From positions 1 through 31,502 of the IMG/VR virus record IMGVR_UViG_3300035438_000513: a DNA stretch of 31,502 nucleotides; one strand, 5' to 3'. Of the stretch, positions 1 to 5,940 are shown in pieces. The notes under the pieces are model-generated. The model was given only the letters and a program-made list of their open reading frames with translations. It did no database searches and was not told where the DNA came from. This stretch comes from a virus. The translations under genes and the position numbers were made by a program. Every line of letters starts with the position of its first letter. Within the stretch, counting starts at the first letter, position 1.

Positions 1-301
1 ATTCACCCCAACTTATTTCTTCAAGGTCTGGAATGAATCCAAACTCCACACCGTTCAATTTAAATCTATGTTTGAACTTTGTTTTCTCGTTAAACAATTT
101 GTCAAAGTGTTGCACCAACTCAATTACGGTCGATGCTTTCATCTTAACAACTTCCTTTAATTCAAGACCGCAAAATATTTCAATCATTTTTTGAAATACA
201 AACTCTTTATCATCCGAGTTGTTTAAAGTAAGCATATACTTCTGATACCTGTCTAAACTGATTTCGGACAGGTTGGAAGGTATTTCAATCTCTACTTGCA
301 T
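1..301 (-). CDS. Tail assembly chaperone-like protein, N-terminal part (runs off window)
   Basis: One hundred codons from ATG at 301 stay open to the window edge; the protein begins MQVEIEIPSNLSEISLDRYQ and reaches FIPDLEEISWGE. I recognise the style of a protein common in Bacteroidota siphophages beside the terminase or tail genes, and I assign it a tail assembly chaperone role mainly because its apparent C-terminal half, at the other window end (31199-31502), contains a frameshift site as in lambda G/GT. The start overlaps the preceding 40-residue gene by 10 bases, in line with the tight packing here. Chaperones of this kind coat the tape measure before tube polymerisation. The family call is from memory, not a search. 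The split suggests that the window is a linearised circular or permuted genome. Confidence 0.7.
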   Translation of the reverse strand, partial: MQVEIEIPSNLSEISLDRYQKYMLTLNNSDDKEFVFQKMIEIFCGLELKEVVKMKASTVIELVQHFDKLFNEKTKFKHRFKLNGVEFGFIPDLEEISWGE

Positions 302-414
302 AGTATACTATTGTAATTTCTTATTTTATACAATACTTCATGTATTATAAAATCGTTTATGTTTTGATATCCATAACAATCGCGATATAAACCTGGTGTC
401 AATCTACAACTCAT
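292..414 (-). CDS. Small protein of unknown function, 40 aa
   Basis: ATG at 414 overlaps the TGA of the preceding gene as ATGA, and the frame closes with TAG at 292-294, ten bases inside the next gene. The product starts MSCRLTPGLYRDCYGYQNIN, ends in NSILCK and has three cysteines. I recognise no domain. The start/stop overlaps on both sides are the main argument that it is real: the same ATGA coupling recurs throughout this phage. It lies between the terminase and the tail chaperone, so it probably belongs to the late operon. Confidence 0.55.
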   Translation of the reverse strand: MSCRLTPGLYRDCYGYQNINDFIIHEVLYKIRNYNSILCK

Positions 415-602
415 TTTGCCACCATTACTTTAGCTCTTACACCCTTCCAATATTTCAATGACGCTTCCGCTTTCGCTACTTCATTGTCGATTGATTCAAC
501 ACATTGAAATTTCCAATTATCCCCATACTCATCCTTGTAAGCATCCACAACTTTAACACTGCTTTCATTAATCATTTGTCTTAAACTTTTACCTAATTCC
601 AT
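411..602 (-). CDS. Small hypothetical protein downstream of terminase, 63 aa
   Basis: ATG at 602 lies 14 bases inside the end of the terminase large subunit gene. The protein is charged, starts MELGKSLRQMINESSVKVVD and ends KYWKGVRAKVMVAK; it looks soluble, mostly helical, with no cysteine pairs, signal peptide or membrane segment apart from a single Cys. No family recognised. Its position in the terminase operon and the overlaps on both sides (ATGA at its stop) support expression with packaging or tail genes. Confidence 0.6.
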   Translation of the reverse strand: MELGKSLRQMINESSVKVVDAYKDEYGDNWKFQCVESIDNEVAKAEASLKYWKGVRAKVMVAK

Positions 603-1794
603 ATTTTCCTTTATTTGGGTTACTTAATTGATAACTAACTGCATACCTTAACGCATCTAACGCGTGGTTATATTTATCTATTGGTGTTTCTGACTTCTTT
701 TCTAGCCAACAATAGTTATTTAATTCTTTTATCAAATCTACGGAATTTTCTTCAATAATTAAGTCATAGTCTTGTAATAAACTTATTCCATACTTTACCG
801 AATCTGCTCCTTTAATTGTTGGTACAATATTTAAACCTTGAGACTTTAATTCGTTAATCAAACGAGGTTCTGCATTATCCGCAACTATTAAGTCACGTCC
901 CGCAAATTGTCTGTTAAGTTGTGAAAGTTGTGAAGTGGTCAATCCTGTTTGATAAATGTGTAATCTAACATAAATTATCTTGTTAGTTTTATCTATTGAC
1001 GTTTCAACAAGTGTAGATGGATCGTTACTAAAACCATAATCCTGACCAAATACACTACCATTATCTTTATTGTACTCTCCAATTCTCCAATTAGTAAAGA
1101 TAACTCCTTCCGCTTTCTCTAACCACCCTCCGAGTATGGTGTGCTTATATTTGTCAGGTCGTCGTTCTTTTATTGTTTTAATCTGATTTAAGAAACTTTC
1201 AGATAGGTTTGATATGTTATCCTTATACGTTGTGTGAATGTACGTCGTATCACCTTTAACCGTGTTGACTCCTGCTTCAACTCCTCTACTCTCGAAAAAC
1301 TTTTGATAGATGAAGTGTTCTTTTGTTGCAGGGTTAAGTATTAATATTACCCTGTTTTGTTTTTCCTTATGTCGAATAGAGTAATCAATTTTGTCAAATA
1401 CATCTTCATCGGTTAACTCTTCAGCTTCATCTAAAATCCAACAAGTGACCCCAGCCAATGATTTTAAATTTGCTGTTTGAGTTCCGCTCGATGTCTTAAT
1501 ACCTTTGAATAATATCTTACTTCCTGTTCTTAGATTTATTATTTCATCCTTTGTTATATGAAAGTCTTTGTGTTTGTCTAATATATCAATCTTATCAATA
1601 AATTCAGGTATAATAGAGACGTGAGCAGAAGTAAGGGTATAACGTGTAAATAAGATAACATGGTTTGTTTCATATGTAAGGAGCAGTAGAAGTAAATTAA
1701 TAGAATATGACTTACCACTACCGCGACCACCTGTAACAATAAAATATCTACTGTCGTTTCCAAATGCTTTATATTTCGGGTTCAGAAGTACCAA
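589..1794 (-). CDS. terL: Terminase large subunit (ATPase-nuclease DNA packaging motor)
   Basis: A 401-residue large terminase of the Phage_terminase_3 type. It docks on the portal, pumps DNA into the prohead with its ATPase and cuts concatemers with its RNase H-like nuclease. Walker A is GGRGSGKS (22-29), Walker B ends in ILDEAEE (D122/E123), and a coupling motif ILNPATKEH follows near 152-160. The nuclease domain begins at GQDYGFSNDPS with D252 and D258, then VADN (D306) and HALDALRYA (D380). Its start is unusual: no ATG exists before Walker A, and the frame is closed upstream at 1810-1812, so TTG at 1794 is the best start. It overlaps the small subunit gene by 26 bases, suggesting translational coupling. 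Length is normal to slightly short. Confidence 0.96.
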   Translation of the reverse strand: MVLLNPKYKAFGNDSRYFIVTGGRGSGKSYSINLLLLLLTYETNHVILFTRYTLTSAHVSIIPEFIDKIDILDKHKDFHITKDEIINLRTGSKILFKGIKTSSGTQTANLKSLAGVTCWILDEAEELTDEDVFDKIDYSIRHKEKQNRVILILNPATKEHFIYQKFFESRGVEAGVNTVKGDTTYIHTTYKDNISNLSESFLNQIKTIKERRPDKYKHTILGGWLEKAEGVIFTNWRIGEYNKDNGSVFGQDYGFSNDPSTLVETSIDKTNKIIYVRLHIYQTGLTTSQLSQLNRQFAGRDLIVADNAEPRLINELKSQGLNIVPTIKGADSVKYGISLLQDYDLIIEENSVDLIKELNNYCWLEKKSETPIDKYNHALDALRYAVSYQLSNPNKGKYGIR

Positions 1795-2053
1795 AACTAA
1801 TAATATCTTTTAAATTCATTGTAGTAACGTTGATATCTTGTTCAACATGTTCTTTTGGTTTACCACAACCATATTCAATTAAAATCTTTGCGCTTGCTAT
1901 CCTATCTGACGGTCTTTTAGCTTCATCAATCATTATTTCAGCTAATACTCTGAAAGCATCTTCAACGTGTGGTTGTGCTAAAGTAAAACCTTTTATCTCG
2001 TCTGATATTGCTTTACGTCCTGACCCTTCTCTTTTACCTCCGTGTGTGTTCAT
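1769..2053 (-). CDS. terS: Terminase small subunit
   Basis: This 94-residue protein begins MNTHGGKREGSGRKAISDEI; the GGKREGSGRK N-terminus is a familiar feature of small terminases in phages of Bacteroidota. The middle is helical (AEIMIDEAKRPSDRIASAKILIEY), consistent with the oligomerisation region. Small subunits recognise phage DNA and load the large subunit, and the large subunit gene follows with a 26-base overlap. It is short for the family, so any DNA-binding HTH must be compact. Identification rests on the N-terminal pattern plus position. Confidence 0.85.
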   Translation of the reverse strand: MNTHGGKREGSGRKAISDEIKGFTLAQPHVEDAFRVLAEIMIDEAKRPSDRIASAKILIEYGCGKPKEHVEQDINVTTMNLKDIISFGTSEPEI

Positions 2054-2077
2054 TTGAAATCCTTTGATTAGTCAAGT

Positions 2078-2473
2078 CTACCCTAAAAATCCGCCTTGCC
2101 CTTCTGGAAAAGACTCTTTGTTATATTCATTAAAAACTATTCTAACTTTGCGTAACATATCGTTTAGACAACTAGCGCATGAAGTTGGTCTTTCGTTTGT
2201 TTTAAATACTCTATTGTAAACCTTTAAAAACTCTATTTGTTGTGATGGTTTAATCTTAACAGAGATTTGAGGTAATAGTTCTTCCAATAGCTTGTATTCA
2301 GGTTCTGTTAAGCACTCTGGAGTCTTATAAGGAAATAGTTTGTTTAATACTTCTTTACGTTTATCGCAGCCACAATCTTTTCCTGCAATGAATTTAACAG
2401 CTTTATCAATTCCTGTTGCTTCAGTAAATTTAGCTACTGTATCTCCAAATCCTTTTGATATTCTTTTTGCCAT
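2078..2473 (-). CDS. Cysteine-containing hypothetical protein before terminase
   Basis: A 131-residue protein starting MAKRISKGFGDTVAKFTEAT. It has an N-terminal amphipathic stretch, then CGCDKR near residue 35 and a later CASC, giving four cysteines that could bind a metal, and a glycine-rich tail ending EGQGGFLG. I have the impression that similar proteins (GDTV..FT.ATGI..AV) sit next to small terminases in other Bacteroidota phages, but know no function. It overlaps the sigma-like gene upstream by 40 bases. Possible roles include a packaging accessory or a virion protein; neither is shown by the sequence. Confidence 0.75.
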   Translation of the reverse strand: MAKRISKGFGDTVAKFTEATGIDKAVKFIAGKDCGCDKRKEVLNKLFPYKTPECLTEPEYKLLEELLPQISVKIKPSQQIEFLKVYNRVFKTNERPTSCASCLNDMLRKVRIVFNEYNKESFPEGQGGFLG

Positions 2474-2916
2474 ATCTTTAATTTCCGTTTACATTTTTTA
2501 ATAGTGTGAAAAATAGAAGTCAAACTTATTTTAGTTTCTTTTTCTAATTCTCGCATTGACTTTCCGCTTCGTAAATATAATAAAAATAGTTGTTGGTCGA
2601 ACCATTCCCATGTTTTTATTTCATCTTCAACACTCTGATAGTATAACTCAATTTCATATGTTTTGTTGTTTTCGTCCTCTGATAGGTCAACCAACATGTC
2701 GATGTCAACCATTGAAACATTCCGTTTGCATGAGTCGTAAAAAGAGTTGCGCAGCATTATCCAAATGAATGACTTGGTTATTACTTGACCTTTGCCGTAT
2801 TTGTGAAAACGAATGTACATATCTTGTACTATGTCTTCAGCATCGGTCTTGGCTCCGAATCGTTTAACAATTCGTACCCATTCATCATGATACTGCGCTA
2901 TCTCTTTTAAATTCAT
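2434..2916 (-). CDS. Sigma-70 family-like RNA polymerase sigma factor
   Basis: At 160 residues this matches the size of small ECF-type sigma factors. Region 2 is suggested by DAEDIVQDMYIRFHKYGKG (about 25-43), where the EDIVQD pattern resembles the core-binding helix; a C-terminal helix-turn-helix (about 115-150, SMRELEKETKISLTSIFHTI) fits region 4. The acidic linker between them is short. It sits directly before the terminase genes, and phage-encoded sigma-like factors commonly redirect host polymerase to late promoters, so a role as late activator is a reasonable inference. I see no matching late promoter motif. It could instead be a non-sigma HTH regulator. Confidence 0.72.
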   Translation of the reverse strand: MNLKEIAQYHDEWVRIVKRFGAKTDAEDIVQDMYIRFHKYGKGQVITKSFIWIMLRNSFYDSCKRNVSMVDIDMLVDLSEDENNKTYEIELYYQSVEDEIKTWEWFDQQLFLLYLRSGKSMRELEKETKISLTSIFHTIKKCKRKLKIWQKEYQKDLEIQ

Positions 2917-2918
2917 GC

Positions 2919-3203
2919 TTACTCTTTGATAAACGTTCCGTTTTCGGTTTTTCCTTTTCGGTATTCAATAACTTTGAATGCACGTTTTGCACAATCTTCA
3001 AGTGAATAACCCATTTGATTAGCTAATATAACAAGTGTAATGTAAGTATCTCCAAGGGCGTCAATCGTTTCTGAAATATCTCGCTTTAGTATTGCAGATG
3101 ATAATTCCCCAATTTCCTCATACACCTTAGCTAACTGTTGGTACTTGTTGTCTGGATTGTCTAACCCCCTTGCTTTGCCCCAGTTGATTATTTGTTTTTC
3201 CAT
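2919..3203 (-). CDS. MazG-like nucleotide pyrophosphohydrolase
   Basis: A 94-residue all-alpha NTP pyrophosphohydrolase of the MazG-like group. The metal-binding signature is visible: VYEEIGELSSAIL near 28-40 (EExxE) followed by ETIDALGDTYITLVILANQM near 46-65 (acidic ExxDxxxD helix). Such enzymes hydrolyse (d)NTPs to monophosphates and in phages may clean the nucleotide pool or blunt the (p)ppGpp or starvation response; the substrate here cannot be told. The gene follows the HNH endonuclease gene with a 16-base overlap and is followed two bases later by the sigma-like gene. Confidence 0.88.
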   Translation of the reverse strand: MEKQIINWGKARGLDNPDNKYQQLAKVYEEIGELSSAILKRDISETIDALGDTYITLVILANQMGYSLEDCAKRAFKVIEYRKGKTENGTFIKE

Positions 3204-3631
3204 TTTTTATTTGTTTTACCTTTTCTACATAAATTATATTTAGATGCTGCAATTGTATTTTCGCAAAGTCCAATTTTAAAAGCGTGTTTCATATTAAAAC
3301 TTCTTGAACAGTATTCTAGATTTTGTATTTTATTATCTGTTTTTATTCCGTTTATATGATTTATATCTTCCTTTCCTTCTTTTTGCCTTAAAAAAGACAT
3401 CATAACTAAAACGTGAGATAAAAACTTTTTTCTTTTTGAGTTTTTGTATAAGTCGTAACAAACATACCCATTAGAATTTATATTTCCAGAAAGTTCTCGA
3501 CCTTTAAAACTTCGGCTAGAACGTCCATATGGATATGTCACAACCCTATCAACACTTCTTAATTTACCATGACTACTTATCTGATACCAACCCTCAAATC
3601 CAATTACATCTTTCCAAATTTCTTCTTGCAT
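3188..3631 (-). CDS. HNH homing endonuclease (NUMOD4-HNH type)
   Basis: This 147-residue protein has an N-terminal NUMOD4-like DNA-binding segment (EIWKDVIGFEGWYQISSHG, then GKLRSVDRVV) and an HNH nuclease core: LSHVLVMMSF supplies the first His, DINHINGIKTDN the central H-N-x-x, and QNLEYCSRSFNMKHAF the end. A basic tail follows. Free-standing endonucleases of this type nick or cut DNA and spread between phage genomes. A TAnnTTTG box lies about 90 bases upstream, so it may have its own promoter and a long structured leader. It resembles the second HNH gene (15653-16168) in architecture but is clearly diverged. Confidence 0.93.
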   Translation of the reverse strand: MQEEIWKDVIGFEGWYQISSHGKLRSVDRVVTYPYGRSSRSFKGRELSGNINSNGYVCYDLYKNSKRKKFLSHVLVMMSFLRQKEGKEDINHINGIKTDNKIQNLEYCSRSFNMKHAFKIGLCENTIAASKYNLCRKGKTNKKWKNK

Positions 3632-3655
3632 AATTTTACGTTTTTATTCACGTTA

Positions 3656-3720
3656 TTAGTAAAGAAACGGAGTAGGAACGTGAACCTTTTGCATAAGACC
3701 GCTAAATCTTAACTCCGTTT
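3656..3720 (-). promoter_or_regulatory. Structured leader with nested stems and 12-codon ORF
   Basis: The region upstream of the HNH gene contains a perfect 8-base inverted repeat (AAACGGAG 3665-3672 with CTCCGTTT 3713-3720) enclosing a second hairpin (TAAGA 3694-3698 with TCTTA 3707-3711). On the minus strand a 12-codon ORF, MQKVHVPTPFLY, runs from ATG at 3694 to TAA at 3656. Part of the segment (AGTAGGAACGT, 3671-3681) recurs in opposite orientation in the primase leader. The pairings are read directly; any role as a leader RNA or attenuator is inference. Confidence 0.4.
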
Positions 3721-3721
3721 A

Positions 3722-3729
3722 CAAATATA
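3722..3729 (-). promoter_or_regulatory. -7 promoter element TATATTTG
   Basis: The minus strand reads TATATTTG, an exact match to the Bacteroidota -7 consensus TAnnTTTG, just after the stop of the DUF3310-like gene. No TTTG is seen at the usual distance upstream, so the -33 element is weak or absent. It would drive the HNH, MazG-like, sigma-like and terminase genes through a 90-base leader. Confidence 0.45.
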
Positions 3730-3733
3730 CTAA

Positions 3734-4114
3734 TTATTTATTTAACTGCTCTGTCTCATCTTTATATTTTTCTCCTTGTTCTTTCATGTAAAGGTCTAAC
3801 AAAAACTTAGTTTTTTCTATGTCTGTTATAAACTCTTTTTTCTTTCTGCATCTTACTATCCTTTTTACAATTTCAAATTCATACGCATTTAGTCCATGGT
3901 CTTCTGCAAACTTGTAAAGGCTACCTTTTTCATTATTGTAATAGCTTGGTGTTTTGTCGGTCAATATCTCAAAGTATGATTCGATAGTGTCAAACTGATG
4001 CTCCTGGCCTTTGTCATTCATTATCCAAATATAGCTATTATCTTTTTTAATCACATCGTACACTTTACCGTAGGTTACGTTGGCAAAGTATTTTTCAATA
4101 CATCGTAGCTTCAT
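3734..4114 (-). CDS. DUF3310-like phage protein with SH3-like N-terminus
   Basis: The 126-residue product seems to have two parts. Residues 1-52 (MKLRCIEKYFANVTYGKVYD) look like a small beta-rich, SH3-like module found at the start of many phage proteins. Residues about 65-115 (KFAEDHGLNAYEFEIVKRIV, then DIEKTKFLLDLYM) resemble DUF3310, a helical phage domain linked loosely to nucleotide metabolism. The gene starts with ATGA overlap on the thyX stop, so it is translated with thymidylate synthase, in keeping with a nucleotide role. The DUF3310 match is from pattern memory; function is unknown. Confidence 0.75.
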   Translation of the reverse strand: MKLRCIEKYFANVTYGKVYDVIKKDNSYIWIMNDKGQEHQFDTIESYFEILTDKTPSYYNNEKGSLYKFAEDHGLNAYEFEIVKRIVRCRKKKEFITDIEKTKFLLDLYMKEQGEKYKDETEQLNK

Positions 4115-4752
4115 AATTCAAATACCTTTAATGACTCAGCAAAGTTACCATTTTCTTTTAATTGTTCTAACATTTCAGCAACTAATTCACGGGTTTCTTG
4201 TTGTGCATCTGACTTCAAACGTTGTTTACAAAGTCTTATAAATGCGTATAACGAACCCGTCCAAATCATCGTTGTATTAAGATTTAATGGAAGTATTGTT
4301 CGCGCTTGTTCTTTAGATACGCCAAACCGAATTAAATCATCGTATGCTTTCTTACATGTTTCTTTAACATTGTATTCAATTTGATTGCATTTCTCTTGTG
4401 TATCGTACGGTAAAGCTCCAGCACTACCTTGTTTACTATCTTTACTTTGTTCGCGCCACTCACTGATAAGCGTGTAAGAATCTGCAAAGTCAATATATCG
4501 ACCGCTAATTGAATTATACTCCACACCTATCTGAGTCTTTACTAACTGCCTTTCAACATAAATAGGCATCTGCAACCTAAACACTAACTTAGGATGACTA
4601 AACGGACTCCAATGATTATTACGTGCCAAATAAGATATTAACCTATTGTTTTGTTCTAAGCTGTAATCTTCAGCTTTTTTATTGAATGATACACGGGCAA
4701 CATCACAAACTGTAACGTCCGACCCAAATGCATCTAATAACTCTACTTTCAT
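4111..4752 (-). CDS. thyX: Flavin-dependent thymidylate synthase ThyX
   Basis: ThyX converts dUMP to dTMP using methylene-tetrahydrofolate, FAD and NADPH, supplying thymidine for phage DNA. The 213-residue length is normal. Visible signatures are HWSPFSHPKLVFRLQMPIYV (about 47-66), the dUMP/FAD region ERQLVKTQIGVEYNSISGRY where the usual RHR is altered to a VKT sequence but the E-x-N-S-x-S-G-R-Y half is kept, and a C-terminal block with ILPLNLNTTMIWTGSLYAF and KQRLKSDAQQETRELV. The changed RHR is worth noting although the rest of the active site looks intact. It is followed by the DUF3310-like gene with an ATGA overlap. Confidence 0.95.
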   Translation of the reverse strand: MKVELLDAFGSDVTVCDVARVSFNKKAEDYSLEQNNRLISYLARNNHWSPFSHPKLVFRLQMPIYVERQLVKTQIGVEYNSISGRYIDFADSYTLISEWREQSKDSKQGSAGALPYDTQEKCNQIEYNVKETCKKAYDDLIRFGVSKEQARTILPLNLNTTMIWTGSLYAFIRLCKQRLKSDAQQETRELVAEMLEQLKENGNFAESLKVFEL

Positions 4753-4773
4753 AATGTTTTGTTTTATAATTAG

Positions 4774-4950
4774 TTATGAACCACAATATAAACATTCTTC
4801 CAAATCATCATCATCTGCATCTGGATTGGTTTCAATCTCTGGATTTAATTGTTTCTTTAACTCATAGATTTCCATCATTAACTCCCCATCTTCAAATAGG
4901 TTGCCCGTTAACTTTGCTTTTAATTCTTCAATCTGTTGTTTAATTTCCAT
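4774..4950 (-). CDS. Small acidic protein, 58 aa
   Basis: ATG at 4950 overlaps the end of the preceding small gene by 11 bases; stop TAA at 4774. The protein starts MEIKQQIEELKAKLTGNLFE, has a leucine/lysine/glutamate-rich helical first half that could form a coiled coil, a run of four aspartates, and a CLYCGS end with a CxxC pair. No family recognised. Its place between recombination and thyX genes suggests the early or middle operon. Confidence 0.65.
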   Translation of the reverse strand: MEIKQQIEELKAKLTGNLFEDGELMMEIYELKKQLNPEIETNPDADDDDLEECLYCGS

Positions 4951-5059
4951 CGTTATCCTTATTATAAAATGCTTTTCTAATTAATCTACCTACATTAATG
5001 ACGCCAACGCGATTCTCTCTAAACTTCCATCTGCAGATGTCAAACTCAATTGCTATCAT
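4940..5059 (-). CDS. Small hypothetical protein, 39 aa
   Basis: Starts with ATG at 5059 (MIAIEFDICRWKFRENRVGV) and overlaps the preceding gene's end by 14 bases and the next gene's start by 11. The open frame extends upstream to an ATG at 5152, but that part lies fully inside the coding sequence of the 51-residue gene and has an unlikely composition, so the internal start is preferred. The product is basic, with no known domain. Confidence 0.45.
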   Translation of the reverse strand: MIAIEFDICRWKFRENRVGVINVGRLIRKAFYNKDNDGN

Positions 5060-5201
5060 CCAGCGATTCCTGTTCTTGTTGTCCTTTTTCATATCCTTTT
5101 TTAAATCCCGCTTTAAAAACCTGTGAGTATAAACATTCTGTTGTTGATTCATAGGTAAAATCCATCCATGCTTCGTGAGCTGATTCTTCTAATTCTGTCA
5201 T
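5046..5201 (-). CDS. Small hypothetical protein, 51 aa
   Basis: ATG at 5201 overlaps the upstream TGA as ATGA; the frame ends at TGA 5046-5048. The product begins MTELEESAHEAWMDFTYEST and contains FKAGFKKGYEKGQQEQE, the alternating aromatic/glycine/lysine helix seen in many small phage proteins of unknown role. The perfect start/stop coupling makes it a convincing gene. Function unknown. Confidence 0.65.
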   Translation of the reverse strand: MTELEESAHEAWMDFTYESTTECLYSQVFKAGFKKGYEKGQQEQESLDDSN

Positions 5202-5506
5202 TGTATCTGAACTTTAATGTTTTCTTTAAACTCGTCAATCTGCTTGATTATGTTCGAGTAAGTCTGAGCCATTGTTTCGTTGTTGTTCTCTACAAATGTA
5301 GTTGCAAATCTTTCAACACCATTGATAAATTGGTTAATCGTACGTTTAATTTCGTGCTTGTGAAACATATTGTCGCTTACATCATCCAGTGAATGTAGTG
5401 CAGATTGACATAGCATCATTGCACGCGCTATGTGTTGGTAATATTCTATCGCCCTTAGGCGTTTAGCCTCACTTAAATCAGCAAGGCTCTGAACGTCTTT
5501 TTTCAT
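5198..5506 (-). CDS. Helical hypothetical protein, 102 aa
   Basis: I place the start at ATG 5506 (MKKDVQSLADLSEAKRLRAI), just after the upstream stop at 5508; an ATG eight codons earlier would overlap the DUF3127 gene. The protein appears entirely helical, with a central LHSLDDVSDNMFHKHEIKRT and a C-terminal ETMAQTYSNIIKQIDEFKEN. No enzyme motif or membrane segment. It sits in the recombination/single-strand DNA cluster but I cannot name a function. Confidence 0.7.
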   Translation of the reverse strand: MKKDVQSLADLSEAKRLRAIEYYQHIARAMMLCQSALHSLDDVSDNMFHKHEIKRTINQFINGVERFATTFVENNNETMAQTYSNIIKQIDEFKENIKVQIQ

Positions 5507-5507
5507 G

Positions 5508-5801
5508 TTAAAATGGTTCTGTTGATTCAACTTTGTTTACTCTCCACGCATCAATTGACGTGAAATACTTACCTTGCCACTCGTTTGTTTTGAAGTTAAA
5601 TAACACCTCAACTTCTTGGTCAACCTTGTTGTATTGGATAAACTTATCTACTTTCTCCGTGCCAAAAATTCCAAACTTCACTGATTGAGGATATTGGCCA
5701 TTTGTTTCTGTTACTACAAACTCTACTTTTTTGTTTGCACCTACTTCAATCACTTCTAAAATGTTGGTGATTTTTCCGTTAAATTTCATTTCGTTTTTCA
5801 T
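5508..5801 (-). CDS. DUF3127 protein, probable OB-fold ssDNA-binding type
   Basis: A 97-residue protein with the DUF3127 pattern typical of Bacteroidota: MKFNGKITNILEVIEV at the N-terminus, FVVTETNGQYPQSVKFGIFG in the middle and YFTSIDAWRVNKVE near the end. The family is predicted to adopt an OB fold resembling single-stranded DNA-binding proteins and often sits with phage recombination genes, as here beside the exonuclease and ERF genes. It probably coats ssDNA during replication or annealing. Start could be ATG 5801 or the fifth-codon ATG at 5789; MKFNGK fits the family start better, but both are possible. Confidence 0.85.
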   Translation of the reverse strand: MKNEMKFNGKITNILEVIEVGANKKVEFVVTETNGQYPQSVKFGIFGTEKVDKFIQYNKVDQEVEVLFNFKTNEWQGKYFTSIDAWRVNKVESTEPF

Positions 5802-5940
5802 CTTCTTTTATTTTATTGTTTGCTATTTTAAACGCCTCTTTGACGCACTCTGTTACACTATACTTTTTCTTTTGGTACTTTAACCGCATCCGTATTTCAT
5901 CGATAGGTATGTCACTAAAGTCAACTATACTTCTTTTCAT
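5779..5940 (-). CDS. Small basic hypothetical protein, 53 aa
   Basis: ATG at 5940 lies 20 bases inside the end of the exonuclease gene and the stop at 5779-5781 falls inside the start of the DUF3127 gene. The protein begins MKRSIVDFSDIPIDEIRMRL and is lysine-rich (KYQKKKYSVTECVKEAFKIA). A short beta strand followed by helices could fit a small DNA-binding protein, but I recognise no family. Confidence 0.55.
   Translation of the reverse strand: MKRSIVDFSDIPIDEIRMRLKYQKKKYSVTECVKEAFKIANNKIKEDEKRNEI

Noticed and set aside
1764-2057. Plus-strand frame opposite the small terminase gene
   Set aside because: It mirrors the codon pattern of a strongly supported gene, has no promoter or coupling, and encodes a low-complexity hydrophobic/Ser-rich product.
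3665-3720. tRNA gene
   Set aside because: The acceptor-like stem and T-arm-like sequence are present, but only about 40 bases lie between the stem halves and no anticodon arm fits, so it is not a canonical tRNA.
4940-5152. Longer 70-aa version of the small gene
   Set aside because: Its first 31 codons lie wholly inside the well-coupled 51-aa gene and are abnormally rich in Lys/Arg/Asn/Gln; the ATG at 5059 is better.
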